Position numbers and translations under genes: made by a program. The notes beneath the pieces were generated by a model. It worked only from the letters and a program-made list of their open reading frames with translations, was not told the origin of the DNA and ran no database searches. A DNA stretch of 64,000 nt from Streptomyces flavotricini (GTDB lineage Bacteria > Actinomycetota > Actinomycetes > Streptomycetales > Streptomycetaceae): assembly GCF_020639365.1 (NCBI RefSeq), contig NZ_JAINUL010000001.1, positions 3,518,661 to 3,582,660 of the forward strand. Direction: 5' to 3'. This document shows positions 34,407 through 42,835 of the stretch, in pieces; positions within the stretch are counted from its first letter, which is position 1, and each line of letters begins with the position of its first letter.

Positions 34407-35331
34407 ACCGGATCCTCGGGTCCAGGACCGCGTAGAGGAGGTCGACGAGAAGGCTGGCGACGAGGTAGACCACGACGAGGACGGTGACGACACCGACGAC
34501 GGTCAGGCCTTCGCGGCGGATGATCGAGTCGTAGATCAGACCACCGACGCCCTTGACGTTGAAGATGCCCTCGGTGACGACGGCGCCGCCCATGAGGGCG
34601 CCGATGTCGGTACCCAGGAAGGTCACGACGGGGATCATCGAGTTGCGCATCAGGTGCACACCGATGACGCGGCGCTTCGGGAGACCCTTGGCGACGGCGG
34701 TGCGCACGTAGTCGGCGCGCAGGTTCTCGGCCATCGAGGTGCGGGTCAGACGGGCCACGTAGGCGAGGGACAGCGAGCCGAGCACGATGGCCGGCGTCAG
34801 CAGTTCGCCCCAGGTCTCGTTGTTGCTGACGTTGGGTTCGATCCAGCCGAGCTGGAAGGCGAACACCGTCTTGATGATGAAGCCGAGCACGAAGACCGGC
34901 ATCGAGATGATCAGCAGCGTGAGGATCAGCACCAGGTTGTCCGCCAGCTTGCCGGCCTTGAGGCCGGCGACGATGCCGAGGCCGAGGCCCACGACCATCT
35001 CGATGGCGAAGGCCAGCAGGGCCAGGCGGAGCGTGACCGGGAAGGCGCTGCCGAGGACGTCCGTGATCTCACGTCCGCTTCGGATCTGCTTGCCGAAGTC
35101 GAAGTGGAACAGGATGTCCGAGATGTAGTTCCAGTACTGCTGCATGATCGGCAGGTCCAGCCCGTGCTCGTGCCGGAGTGCGGCCAGCGTGGCGGGGTCT
35201 GTGCCCTTGTCACCGAAGAGTCCGGCCACGGGGTCGCCGGGCAGGCTGTAAACCATCAAGAAGATGAGCAGGGTCGTCCCGAAGAAGACCGGGATCATCT
35301 GGAGCAGTCGTCGTGCGACATAGCGCCCCAT
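34399..35331 (-). CDS. Oligopeptide ABC transporter permease (OppB/DppB type), operon 2
   Basis: This 310-residue permease begins MGRYVARRLLQMIPVFFGTT, with EAA loop DYVRTAVAKGLPKRRVIGVHLMRN and the same VDLLYAVLDPRIRYA end as its paralogue. Two adjacent ATG codons follow GGAGG, and the second (35331) has the more workable spacing. It is separated from its binding-protein gene by 174 bases carrying two large hairpins, so its expression is probably lower than that of the binding protein. Confidence 0.92.
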   Translation of the reverse strand: MGRYVARRLLQMIPVFFGTTLLIFLMVYSLPGDPVAGLFGDKGTDPATLAALRHEHGLDLPIMQQYWNYISDILFHFDFGKQIRSGREITDVLGSAFPVTLRLALLAFAIEMVVGLGLGIVAGLKAGKLADNLVLILTLLIISMPVFVLGFIIKTVFAFQLGWIEPNVSNNETWGELLTPAIVLGSLSLAYVARLTRTSMAENLRADYVRTAVAKGLPKRRVIGVHLMRNSMIPVVTFLGTDIGALMGGAVVTEGIFNVKGVGGLIYDSIIRREGLTVVGVVTVLVVVYLVASLLVDLLYAVLDPRIRYA

Positions 35332-35368
35332 CATGCCTCCGTAGAAGATGCGGCAGAGGCAGCCGGAC

Positions 35369-35425
35369 GGGCCCTTTCGCCACGCACGCACGTGACGGGA
35401 TCGTCACTGCGTCGCGAAAGGGCCC
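35369..35425 (-). terminator. Large intercistronic hairpin upstream of the permease gene
   Basis: GGGCCCTTTCGC (35369-35380) pairs perfectly with GCGAAAGGGCCC (35414-35425). Inside, ACGCA pairs with TGCGT and GTGACG with CGTCAC around a GGAT loop. About 23 base pairs in all, within a single transcription unit, suggest partial termination or 3'-end protection of the binding-protein mRNA. Confidence 0.65.
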
Positions 35426-35447
35426 CCCGGGCTCTGCATTTAGGCCC

Positions 35448-35480
35448 GGATGCGGGCCGGCTCCCCGCCGGCCCACATCC
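35448..35480 (-). terminator. Second intercistronic hairpin directly after the binding-protein gene
   Basis: GGATGCGGGCCGG (35448-35460) and CCGGCCCACATCC (35468-35480) pair at 12 of 13 positions. The remaining pair becomes a G-U wobble only in RNA made from the minus strand, which is the coding direction here. Confidence 0.6.
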
Positions 35481-35505
35481 GTCGAGCGGAATTACGCTGT
35501 GGGAC

Positions 35506-37143
35506 TTACTTCTTGACCTCGACGCCTTCGAGGATCGGGTCGCCGTCCTGGGCGTACTTCACGTTCTGGACCTTCTCCGAGAAGCCCGCGTTGACCTTGT
35601 AGTACCAGAGCGGGATCGACGGCATGTAGTTGACCAGGTCCTTCTCCACGGCCTGGTACGCCTTCACCGACTCGTCGAGCGACGCGGCCGTGTCGGCAGC
35701 GGCGATCTTGGCGTCCAGGTCGGGGTTCGAGAACCCACCCTGGTTGCCGCCCGCGCCCGTGCGGAACAGGTCGCTGATGAAGTTGGCGTTCACCGGGTAG
35801 TCGAGGACCCAGCCGGAGCGGTAGATCGACTTGACCTGCTTGGACTTACGGGCCTGGAGGTCGGCCTGGAAGTCCGGCTTGGCGTCACCGGTGCACTTGA
35901 CGCCGGTGGCCTGGGTGATGCTGTTGCAGACAGCGTCGACCCATTCCTTGTGACCGCCGTCCGAGTTGAACTGGATGGAGATCTCGTTGTTCGGAACGCC
36001 ACCACCGGCGGTGATGAGCTCCTTGGCCTTGGCCGGGTTGAACTTGGTGACGTCACCGGTGGCGTTCGGCGTGTAGCCGAGGACGCCCTTGGCGACCCAG
36101 CCCGTGGCCGGCTCGCGGGTGCCCTGGAGCACCGTCTTGGTGATGGTGTCACGGTCGATCGCCATCGACAGGCCCTGGATGACCTTCGGGTCGACCGGCT
36201 TCGGGGTCTTCCACTGGTCGGCGTAGAAGGCGATGGCCAGGGTCTGGATCGCGGAGTACGCCTGGTCCACGGCGCGGTCGCCGAGGTCGTTGCGGTAGAC
36301 CGGGAGGTCCTTCGGGCCGATCTGACGCAGGACGTCGACGTTGCCCGACTTCAGGTCCTCGTAGGCGGTCTCGAGGGTGGAGTAGTTCTTGAGAATCACA
36401 CCACCGTTCTTCGCCTTGTTCTCGCCCTTGTAGTCGTCGAAGCGCGTGAGCTCGATCTGCTTCTTGTGCTCCCACGACTTGAACTTGTACGGACCGTTGC
36501 CGACCGGCTTCTCACCGGCGGCCTTCGGGTCCTTGTAGAAGGACTCGGGCAGCGGGGAGAAGACCTCGTAGCCGAGCTTGTACGCGAAGTACGGAACGGC
36601 GTTGGCGAGCTCGATGGTGAAGGTGTTCTCGTCGACGACCTTCAGACCCTCCAGCGCCTCGGCGGTGGGCTTGGCGCCCTCGGCCTCGGGGTGGAGCGCC
36701 TCGTAGCCCTTGATGTCCGCGAACCAGGACGCGTTGCCCTGCTTGTTGTTGATGTTCGCGGCCCAGTTCCAGGCCTTGACGTAGGACTCGGCGGTCACCT
36801 TGGTGCCGTCGTGGAAGGTCCAGCCCGGCTTGAGCTTGACGGTCCAGAGCTTGCTGTCCTTGGAGTCCACCGATTCGGCGTTCACCATGACGAGCTTGCC
36901 GTCGGCGTCGTAGTCGACGAGCTGCGAGAACAGCCCGGACATGACGATCGAGCCGTTCGACTCCATCGTGTCGGCCGGCTGGAGGAGCTTCTCGGGCTCG
37001 CCCACCTCGACGGAGTAGATGCCGTTCGGGTCAACCTCACCCTTGCCGGCGGCGTCGCCCTTGTCGTTGCCACCGCAGGCGGTCGCAGCCAGGGCGACGA
37101 CAATCGCGCCCGCTACCCACTTGGCGCTCTTGGCACCGCGCAT
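35506..37143 (-). CDS. Oligopeptide-binding lipoprotein (SBP family 5), operon 2
   Basis: This 545-residue peptide-binding protein has signal MRGAKSAKWVAGAIVVALAA with lipobox A-T-A-C-G-G, like operon 1's binding protein. Segments VMSGLFSQLVDYDADGK and SYVKAWNWAANINNKQG mark SBP family 5. The ATG at 37143 has GGAGGAAACCC in front, and a second in-frame ATG 15 bases upstream lacks a site. In S. coelicolor the bldK oligopeptide-transporter locus lies in this general neighbourhood (between typA/sdh and mshB), so this or the operon 1 protein may correspond to BldKB. I cannot decide which from sequence alone. Confidence 0.92.
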   Translation of the reverse strand: MRGAKSAKWVAGAIVVALAATACGGNDKGDAAGKGEVDPNGIYSVEVGEPEKLLQPADTMESNGSIVMSGLFSQLVDYDADGKLVMVNAESVDSKDSKLWTVKLKPGWTFHDGTKVTAESYVKAWNWAANINNKQGNASWFADIKGYEALHPEAEGAKPTAEALEGLKVVDENTFTIELANAVPYFAYKLGYEVFSPLPESFYKDPKAAGEKPVGNGPYKFKSWEHKKQIELTRFDDYKGENKAKNGGVILKNYSTLETAYEDLKSGNVDVLRQIGPKDLPVYRNDLGDRAVDQAYSAIQTLAIAFYADQWKTPKPVDPKVIQGLSMAIDRDTITKTVLQGTREPATGWVAKGVLGYTPNATGDVTKFNPAKAKELITAGGGVPNNEISIQFNSDGGHKEWVDAVCNSITQATGVKCTGDAKPDFQADLQARKSKQVKSIYRSGWVLDYPVNANFISDLFRTGAGGNQGGFSNPDLDAKIAAADTAASLDESVKAYQAVEKDLVNYMPSIPLWYYKVNAGFSEKVQNVKYAQDGDPILEGVEVKK

Positions 37144-37270
37144 GGGTTTCCTCCTCATGAGTCCACTGTTTGATGTGCGGGACACATGAACGTTTCGCCG
37201 ACACCCCTGACGGCGAGTTGAACAGTGCCCCGAGTGTGCTCGTGAGTCGACGCTCCCCACAGCGTGTGAC

Positions 37271-37291
37271 CCATTGACCCGAGCTCAATGG
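37271..37291. promoter_or_regulatory. Inverted repeat CCATTGA-N7-TCAATGG, candidate operator
   Basis: CCATTGA (37271-37277) and TCAATGG (37285-37291) are perfect inverted copies separated by seven bases. They are about 130 bases upstream of the operon 2 binding-protein gene. The spacing (two turns across the site) fits a dimeric regulator, which is not identified. Confidence 0.45.
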
Positions 37292-37499
37292 AGCCATCCT
37301 CAGGGACGACCTGACCGTAAACCACACTTAACTGGTCTCGTTTTCACAACATCACCGCATGGCGAAAACCCGAAATCCGGACAAACAGATAGGAGACAGA
37401 CACGTGCGAAACGGACTGTTAGTTCATCTTCCGGAGTGTCACGGTCGGTATACGGACACCGTGGACACTGGAACGCAATAATCCGGTTGACAAACGGCA

Positions 37500-37537
37500 G
37501 CAACCCCTCCCCCACGAAACCGTGGTGAAGGGGTTGC
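37500..37537 (-). terminator. Terminator of typA
   Basis: GCAACCCCT (37500-37508) pairs with AGGGGTTGC (37529-37537), and inside CCACG pairs with CGTGG around AAAC. It lies 36 bases after the typA stop on the minus strand. Confidence 0.75.
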
Positions 37538-37572
37538 GGACGGAACGTCGGCCCGTCCGGGCCGACTTGCCG

Positions 37573-39477
37573 TTACTTCGCGGACTTGGCGCGCGACGCG
37601 GTGCGCGAGCGCTCCTTCTGGTCCAGGACGACCTTGCGGATGCGGACGGCCTCCGGGGTCACCTCGACGCACTCGTCGTCGCGGCAGAACTCCAGGGACT
37701 GCTCCAGGGAGAGCTTGCGCGGCGGGATCACGTTCTCCGTGTTGTCCGCCGAAGCCGCACGCATGTTGGTGAGCTTCTTCTCCTTGGTGATGTTCACGTC
37801 CATGTCGTCGGAGCGCGAGTTCTCGCCGACGATCATGCCCTCGTACACCTCGGTGCCGGGGTCGGTGAACAGGACGCCGCGCTCCTGCAGGTTGATCATC
37901 GCGAACGGCGTGACCGAACCGGCGCGGTCGGCGACCAGGGAGCCGTTGTTACGGGTGACCAGCTGGCCGAACCACGGCTCGTGGCCCTCGTGGATCGAGT
38001 GGGCGATGCCCGTACCGCGGGTGTTGGTCAGGAACTCCGTACGGAAGCCGATGAGGCCGCGCGACGGGACGACGAACTCCATGCGGACCCAGCCGGAGCC
38101 GTGGTTCGACATGTTGTCCATGCGGCCCTTGCGGACGCCCATGAGCTGCGTGACCGCGCCCATGTGCTCCTCGGGCACGTCGATCGTCATGCGCTCGACC
38201 GGCTCGTGCGTCTTGCCGTCGATCTCCTGGGTGACGACCTGCGGCTTGCCGATGGTCAGCTCGAAGCCCTCGCGGCGCATCTGCTCGACCAGGATGGCGA
38301 GCGCGAGCTCACCGCGGCCCTGGACCTCCCAGGCGTCGGGGCGCTCGGTGTCGAGGACGCGGAGCGAGACGTTGCCGATGAGCTCGCGGTCCAGGCGGTC
38401 CTTGACCTGGCGGGCGGTGACCTTGCGGTCCTTGACCGCGGACTTGGCGTCCGCGCCCTTGCCGCTGCCGCCGCGGCCGACCATCGGGGAGGTGTTCGTG
38501 CCGATGGTCATGGAGATCGCCGGCTCGTCGACCGAGATCAGCGGGAGCGCGATCGGGTTCTCCGGGTCGGCCAGCGTCTCGCCGATCATGATGTCGGGGA
38601 TACCGGCGACCGCGCAGATGTCACCCGGGCCCGCCACCTCGGCCGGCTTGCGGGTGAGCGCCTCGGTCATCATCAGCTCGGTGATGCGGACGTTCGACTG
38701 GGTGCCGTCACGCTTGATCCAGGTGACGGTCTGGCCCTTGCGCAGCTCGCCCTGCTCGACGCGGAGCAGCGCGATGCGGCCGAGGAAGTTGTCGGCGTCC
38801 AGGTTGGTGACGTGGGCCTGGAGGGGGGCCTCGTCGTCGTACACCGGGGCGGGGACGTGCTCCAGGATGGTGGAGAAGAACGGCTCCAGGCTGTCGCTGT
38901 CCGCGGGGACGGTGCCGTCCTCCGGCTTGGTCAGCGAGGCCACGCCGTCACGGCCGCAGGCGTAGACGATCGGGAACTCGATCTGGTCCTCGTCCGCGTC
39001 CAGGTCCAGGAAGAGGTCGTACGTCTCGTTGACGACGTCGTCGATCCGGGAGTCCGGGCGGTCGGTCTTGTTGATGCAGAGGATGACCGGCATCTTCGCC
39101 TGCAGGGCCTTGCGCAGGACGAAGCGGGTCTGGGGCAGCGGACCCTCGGAGGCGTCCACCAGCAGGACGACGGCGTCCACCATCGACAGACCGCGCTCGA
39201 CCTCACCACCGAAGTCGGCGTGGCCGGGGGTGTCGATGATGTTGATCGTGATCGGGGCCCCGCCGTCCTTGGGGTGATACTTCACCGCCGTGTTCTTGGC
39301 GAGGATCGTGATGCCCTTCTCACGCTCCAGGTCGTTCGAGTCCATCATGCGGTCGTCGAGGTGCTGGTGGGCGGCGAAGGCACCGGCCTGCTTGAGCATG
39401 GCATCGACGATGGTCGTCTTGCCATGGTCGACGTGGGCGACGATGGCGACGTTACGGATGTCGTGGCGCGTGGGCAC
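37573..39477 (-). CDS. typA: Translational GTPase TypA/BipA
   Basis: TypA is a ribosome-associated GTPase of the EF-G/LepA group that helps ribosome assembly or translation under stress and cold. The 634-residue protein has the G motifs AHVDHGKTT (G1), DTPGHADFGGEV (G3) and NKTDRPDSR (G4). EF-G-like domains and the TypA-specific C-terminal domain follow (IGFRTEFLTNTRGTG, FVVPSRGLIG). A basic tail (KERSRTASRAKSAK) closes the protein. Next to it is the LpqW-like lipoprotein, the pairing also seen in mycobacteria (Rv1165/Rv1166). Confidence 0.96.
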   Translation of the reverse strand: MPTRHDIRNVAIVAHVDHGKTTIVDAMLKQAGAFAAHQHLDDRMMDSNDLEREKGITILAKNTAVKYHPKDGGAPITINIIDTPGHADFGGEVERGLSMVDAVVLLVDASEGPLPQTRFVLRKALQAKMPVILCINKTDRPDSRIDDVVNETYDLFLDLDADEDQIEFPIVYACGRDGVASLTKPEDGTVPADSDSLEPFFSTILEHVPAPVYDDEAPLQAHVTNLDADNFLGRIALLRVEQGELRKGQTVTWIKRDGTQSNVRITELMMTEALTRKPAEVAGPGDICAVAGIPDIMIGETLADPENPIALPLISVDEPAISMTIGTNTSPMVGRGGSGKGADAKSAVKDRKVTARQVKDRLDRELIGNVSLRVLDTERPDAWEVQGRGELALAILVEQMRREGFELTIGKPQVVTQEIDGKTHEPVERMTIDVPEEHMGAVTQLMGVRKGRMDNMSNHGSGWVRMEFVVPSRGLIGFRTEFLTNTRGTGIAHSIHEGHEPWFGQLVTRNNGSLVADRAGSVTPFAMINLQERGVLFTDPGTEVYEGMIVGENSRSDDMDVNITKEKKLTNMRAASADNTENVIPPRKLSLEQSLEFCRDDECVEVTPEAVRIRKVVLDQKERSRTASRAKSAK

Positions 39478-39794
39478 TTCGGCGCTTCTCCCGGGATCGT
39501 GGATGGCGGCGCGTACGGTCCGGCACGCGCGCCTCGACCGGGCGGAAAACCTGCCACGGCCTTACCCCATCGTACGTCGCGTGGCGGGAACCGCCCGCCG
39601 GGGGGTCTGTCAAGAGGCCGGAAGGCTGAGCGGGGCCGGGTACGGGGTGGGGGGTTCCCGGCCGAGGATGGTGCGGGTATTGCCGCGGGTCAACGGGTAT
39701 GGAACGACCTTGCCCGCCGGAGTTCCGGCGGGCAAGCGACTTGAGTCACATCTGAGCTTGGGAGCCGAAGCTCAACCTGTCCGGCCCCGTTTTG
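39478..39794. other. Intergenic region between typA and the LpqW-like gene
   Basis: The 317 bases hold a terminator hairpin (39709-39736) after the LpqW-like gene and the leader of typA. GGGAGAA lies about 13 bases before the typA ATG. No clear promoter hexamers and no gene were found. Confidence 0.5.
39709..39736 (-). terminator. Terminator of the LpqW-like gene
   Basis: CTTGCCCGCCGG (39709-39720), a short AGTT turn, CCGGCGGGCAAG (39725-39736) form a perfect 12-bp stem about 60 bases beyond the stop codon. Confidence 0.75.
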
Positions 39795-42095
39795 TCACTT
39801 CTTCTTCTTCGGTTCTTCCTTCGCGGCCGGCGGCTTCTTCCAGCCGATGTCCTGGAAGCGGGGGGTGCCGAGGCCGAAGGCGCCGGCGTTGACCAGGTTC
39901 GGCTTGACGGCCACCAGCTCGGGGCGCTGGTAGAGCGGGATGGACCCGGCCGCGGCCCAGATCCGGGCGTCAGCCTTGCGCATCAGCTCGCGCGAGGCCT
40001 CTTCGTCGAGCTCGCCGAGCGCCTGGTCGAAGAGCTGGTCGATGTGGTCGGTGCCGACGCGGGTGTAGTTCTGTTCGACGAGGAGCGAGCCGTCGGCGGC
40101 CGGCTCCGGCTTGGCGAAGATGGGGCGGGCGTCGGTGGCCGGGTAGGCCGTCGCGGGCCAGGAGTAGAGCGCCAGGTCGTACTGGCCCGAGGCCACGTGG
40201 TCCTTGAAGAAGCTCTCGTCGGCGACCTTGGTCACCTCGGTGCCGACGCCGACCTTCTTGAGCATCTGGGCGATCCGCTCGCCGACCGTGCGCAGGGCCT
40301 CCGAGCCGGGGCCGGCCGGGAGGACGAAGCGCAGGTTGAGGGCCTTGCCGTCCTTCGCGAGCATGTTCCCGGAGGTACGGGTCTGCTTGGCCGGGGCCGG
40401 CGCCGGGGAGGCGCTGGCGGCCTTGCCGGGACCGGGCGCCTCGCCGTCGCGGGCGGGGCCGCGCTTGGCATCGTCCCGGGTGTCCCGTTCGGCGGCCTCG
40501 TCCTCCTGGCCGGACGGGTCGATCCGCTCGCCCCGCTCGCCCTGAGGAGACGTTTCCGCGTCCGTCCTGATCGCGGACTTCACCACCGGGAGCCCCCGGT
40601 CCAGGCGGTCCCCGTTGCTCCCGTCGGTCTCGCCCACGATGTACAGGCCGTCGTTGCCGGTGCCCGGGCCCGAGGGGGTCTTCGAGTCGTCCTGGCCCTC
40701 CTCCGATTCCGGGCCGGCCTTGGCGCCGGACGGCTCGGTGATCTTGCCTCCCCGGCGCCAGCCCGCGTCCGCGAGCAGGGCCTGGGACGCCTGGAGGTCC
40801 TTGCCGCCGAGCGCGTCGCTGTTGTCGGCGTACGCCCGCTGCCCGGCCAGTGCCACGTGGCTGCCGACCGGCTTCGCCGGCAGGCCCAGGGGCTTCAGTA
40901 CGATCTCGGCCAATTCCTTGCGGTCCAGGGCCCGGGCCACCGCCCGCCGGACCCGCTCGTCCGCCAGCGGGCCGGAGGCCCCGTTCATGGCGAGCTGCGT
41001 GTAGGCCGGCTCCAGGGACTTGCGGACCGTGAAGGTCCGCAGGGCCGACTGCTCGTCCGCGTACTTCTTGGCCGCCTCGGCGTTCTGCGCCCGGGTCTCG
41101 CGCTCCGTCGCCGCCTTGCCCTCGTCGGAGCCGTACGCGTGCGCCCACGAGAGCGTGGCCTGCGCCGGGGTCATCGCCGCGTCGGGGCCGTGCGCCGGGG
41201 CCCCGCCCGTGCCCGGGCCGTGCTCCGCGTCCCGGTGGGCCAGCGCGATCCGGTCGGCGCCCGCACGGTCGATCTCCGCCAGGTCCACCTTGCCGGCGGC
41301 CAGCGCCGCCGGGCGCTCGGCCCGCGGCACGGCGGTCAGCACCAGCGAGTCCAGCTTGGCCGGCCGGCCCCACCATCGGGCGTTGCGGGTCAGCGCGGCG
41401 GTGCCGGCCTTCTTGTCCATGGCCCCGAGGTTGAACGGCCCGGCGGTGACCTTGATGGTGCCGCGGGCGCCCTCGTTGAAGGCGTCCGGGGTGCCGGTGA
41501 CCTGCTTGGGGTAGAGCGGGGAGAAGAGGGAGCGCCAGTCGGTGTACGGCTTGGCGAAGGTGACCTTGACCTCCAGGTCGGTCTTGCCGCGCTCGATCTT
41601 CTCGATCCGGTCGTACCCGGCGTTGCGGGCCGTCCAGTACGCCGAGTCCTTGCCGTTCAGGGCCCGCCACTGCGCCACGAAGTCGGCGGCGCCGATCTCG
41701 CGGCCGTCGCTCCACACCGCCTGCTGGTTCAGCTTGTACAGGACGACCTGCTTGGGCTCCCGCTCGACGACCTCGGCCTTCTCCAGGTAGTCCGGGTTGG
41801 CGACCGGCCGGCCCTTCCCGTCCAGGACGAACAGCTGCGGCAGCACCGCCCCGGCGATCCGGTTGGTGGTGGCGTCCGCGTCGGCCTGGAAGGTGTTCAG
41901 CGTGTCGGGGAGGGAGTCCACGGCCCAGCGCAGCACTCCGCCGTCGGCGACCTTGTCGCGGGCCGTCGACGCGATGTCCTGTCCGGCGGCCACCGGGCCG
42001 CCCTCGTCGTCACCAGAGCCGCAGCCCGCGAGCAGCGGCAGTGCGAGGACTCCCGAGGTCAGCAGCGCCAAAGACCTGCGCCTTCTCTGGGACAT
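39795..42095 (-). CDS. LpqW-like lipoprotein, SBP family 5 with charged insertion
   Basis: This 766-residue lipoprotein has signal MSQRRRRSLALLTSGVLALP and lipobox L-L-A-G-C (Cys25). The fold is that of oligopeptide-binding proteins (GGVLRWAVDSLPDTLNTF, AVWSDGREIGAADFVAQW). At about residues 455-570 it carries an acidic, Pro/Gly/Ser-rich insertion not present in the three transporter-linked binding proteins of this window. The C-terminus ends in a Lys-rich tail (KEEPKKKK). It has no transporter genes beside it and sits next to typA. The M. tuberculosis counterpart LpqW controls lipoarabinomannan/PIM synthesis. The role in Streptomyces is unknown. Confidence 0.85.
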   Translation of the reverse strand: MSQRRRRSLALLTSGVLALPLLAGCGSGDDEGGPVAAGQDIASTARDKVADGGVLRWAVDSLPDTLNTFQADADATTNRIAGAVLPQLFVLDGKGRPVANPDYLEKAEVVEREPKQVVLYKLNQQAVWSDGREIGAADFVAQWRALNGKDSAYWTARNAGYDRIEKIERGKTDLEVKVTFAKPYTDWRSLFSPLYPKQVTGTPDAFNEGARGTIKVTAGPFNLGAMDKKAGTAALTRNARWWGRPAKLDSLVLTAVPRAERPAALAAGKVDLAEIDRAGADRIALAHRDAEHGPGTGGAPAHGPDAAMTPAQATLSWAHAYGSDEGKAATERETRAQNAEAAKKYADEQSALRTFTVRKSLEPAYTQLAMNGASGPLADERVRRAVARALDRKELAEIVLKPLGLPAKPVGSHVALAGQRAYADNSDALGGKDLQASQALLADAGWRRGGKITEPSGAKAGPESEEGQDDSKTPSGPGTGNDGLYIVGETDGSNGDRLDRGLPVVKSAIRTDAETSPQGERGERIDPSGQEDEAAERDTRDDAKRGPARDGEAPGPGKAASASPAPAPAKQTRTSGNMLAKDGKALNLRFVLPAGPGSEALRTVGERIAQMLKKVGVGTEVTKVADESFFKDHVASGQYDLALYSWPATAYPATDARPIFAKPEPAADGSLLVEQNYTRVGTDHIDQLFDQALGELDEEASRELMRKADARIWAAAGSIPLYQRPELVAVKPNLVNAGAFGLGTPRFQDIGWKKPPAAKEEPKKKK

Positions 42096-42443
42096 GGGTG
42101 GTACCTCCGGGGCGGGGCGCGAAAGGGGCAGCTTGATCACGTTTGGCGGTATATGGAGCTGATCACACTGGGTGCCGCAACACACTGAAATCCACCGCTC
42201 GCCGCACCTCCCGCAGCCGGCCCTCGCCACGCCGCGAACCCCACCCGTGCGGACCAATCCGGCTTGCGCCGCGGACGGGCGTTCGCCCGTAAGAGGGATC
42301 AAACTGGGAGCGAGGAGGGCGCACGGATTGCGCCTGCGCGCCCGCAATCGCTGCACGTCCCTTCACAACCGGGGACGGGAGGCGCGACACTCGCAGGCGC
42401 ACATGAGCGTTGCCACCGCAACCAGCGGAAGTGAGGGCAAGTC
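42096..42443. other. Divergent intergenic region between LpqW-like and coiled-coil genes
   Basis: The 348 bases separate a minus-strand and a plus-strand gene, so both promoters should lie here. Visible are two GATCA-containing direct copies (TGATCAC near 42134 and 42160), a BldD-box-like match (42162-42176) and a moderately AT-rich segment TATATGG near 42149. No gene is seen. Confidence 0.5.
42162..42176. promoter_or_regulatory. BldD-box-like sequence
   Basis: ATCACACTGGGTGCC fits the BldD consensus as I recall it (nTnACnCWGnGTnAn) at all fixed positions except the final A. It lies 67 bases before the LpqW-like start. Such one-mismatch matches also occur by chance in a genome of this composition. 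Confidence 0.25.
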
Positions 42444-42674
42444 ATGTCCCTGCAAGATGATTTGACCGCCGTACGGCGCAATCTGAACGAGCTGGTCCGC
42501 TCGGTGGAACGGCTGGAGCGGGACGTCGAGAACGCGGCCCGGCAGGCTCCGGCCACCCCGCGGGCCCCACGGCAGGAGGGGATGGTCCCGGTACCGGACA
42601 CCCCGTACGACAGCTCGCTGTGGAAGGACGCCGACGACGAGGGTCTCGGCGCCCGCGACCGACGGGCGCCCTGA
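42444..42674 (+). CDS. Small coiled-coil protein upstream of the sdh operon
   Basis: This 76-residue protein starts MSLQDDLTAVRRNLNELV and continues as a heptad-like helix (SVERLERDVENAARQ). It then has a Pro-rich region and the tail PDTPYDSSLWKDADDEGLG. It contains no Cys, membrane helix or known domain. GTGAGGG precedes the ATG. Its last codons and stop form the first copy of a 17-base tandem repeat that fills the following spacer. The role is unknown. Confidence 0.7.
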   Translation: MSLQDDLTAVRRNLNELVRSVERLERDVENAARQAPATPRAPRQEGMVPVPDTPYDSSLWKDADDEGLGARDRRAP

Positions 42675-42723
42675 CCCGACGGGCGCCCTGACCCGGCGGG
42701 CACCCTGACCCGGCGGGCGCCCC
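42661..42723 (+). repeat. 17-base tandem repeat, 3.7 copies
   Basis: GACGGGCGCCCTGACCC occurs exactly at 42661 and 42678. A variant GGCGGGCACCCTGACCC is at 42695 and a partial copy GGCGGGCGCCCC at 42712. The first unit overlaps the stop codon of the preceding gene. It is probably a slippage product. Confidence 0.75.
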
Positions 42724-42835
42724 CGCGCACCCGCGCAGCACCCGTACCTCCGCGCCACCCCAGCACCCCACCCGGCCCAGCCGTCCGCGGCTGGGCCTCG
42801 TGGGTCACCCCTCATCACTCCACCCGGAGTCCCCT

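Larger units (their letters stand above)
37144..37572. other. Intergenic region between typA and the second oligopeptide operon
   Basis: These 429 bases contain the typA terminator (37500-37537), an inverted repeat (37271-37291) and DNA of clearly lower GC content, including runs of A/T near 37330-37400, consistent with the operon 2 promoter. No start pair of -10 and -35 boxes is convincing. No gene is seen. Confidence 0.55.

Noticed and set aside
37487..37515. TTGACA on the plus strand as a promoter
   Set aside because: No -10 element follows at 16-19 bases, and the sequence downstream is the typA terminator; no plus-strand gene starts here.
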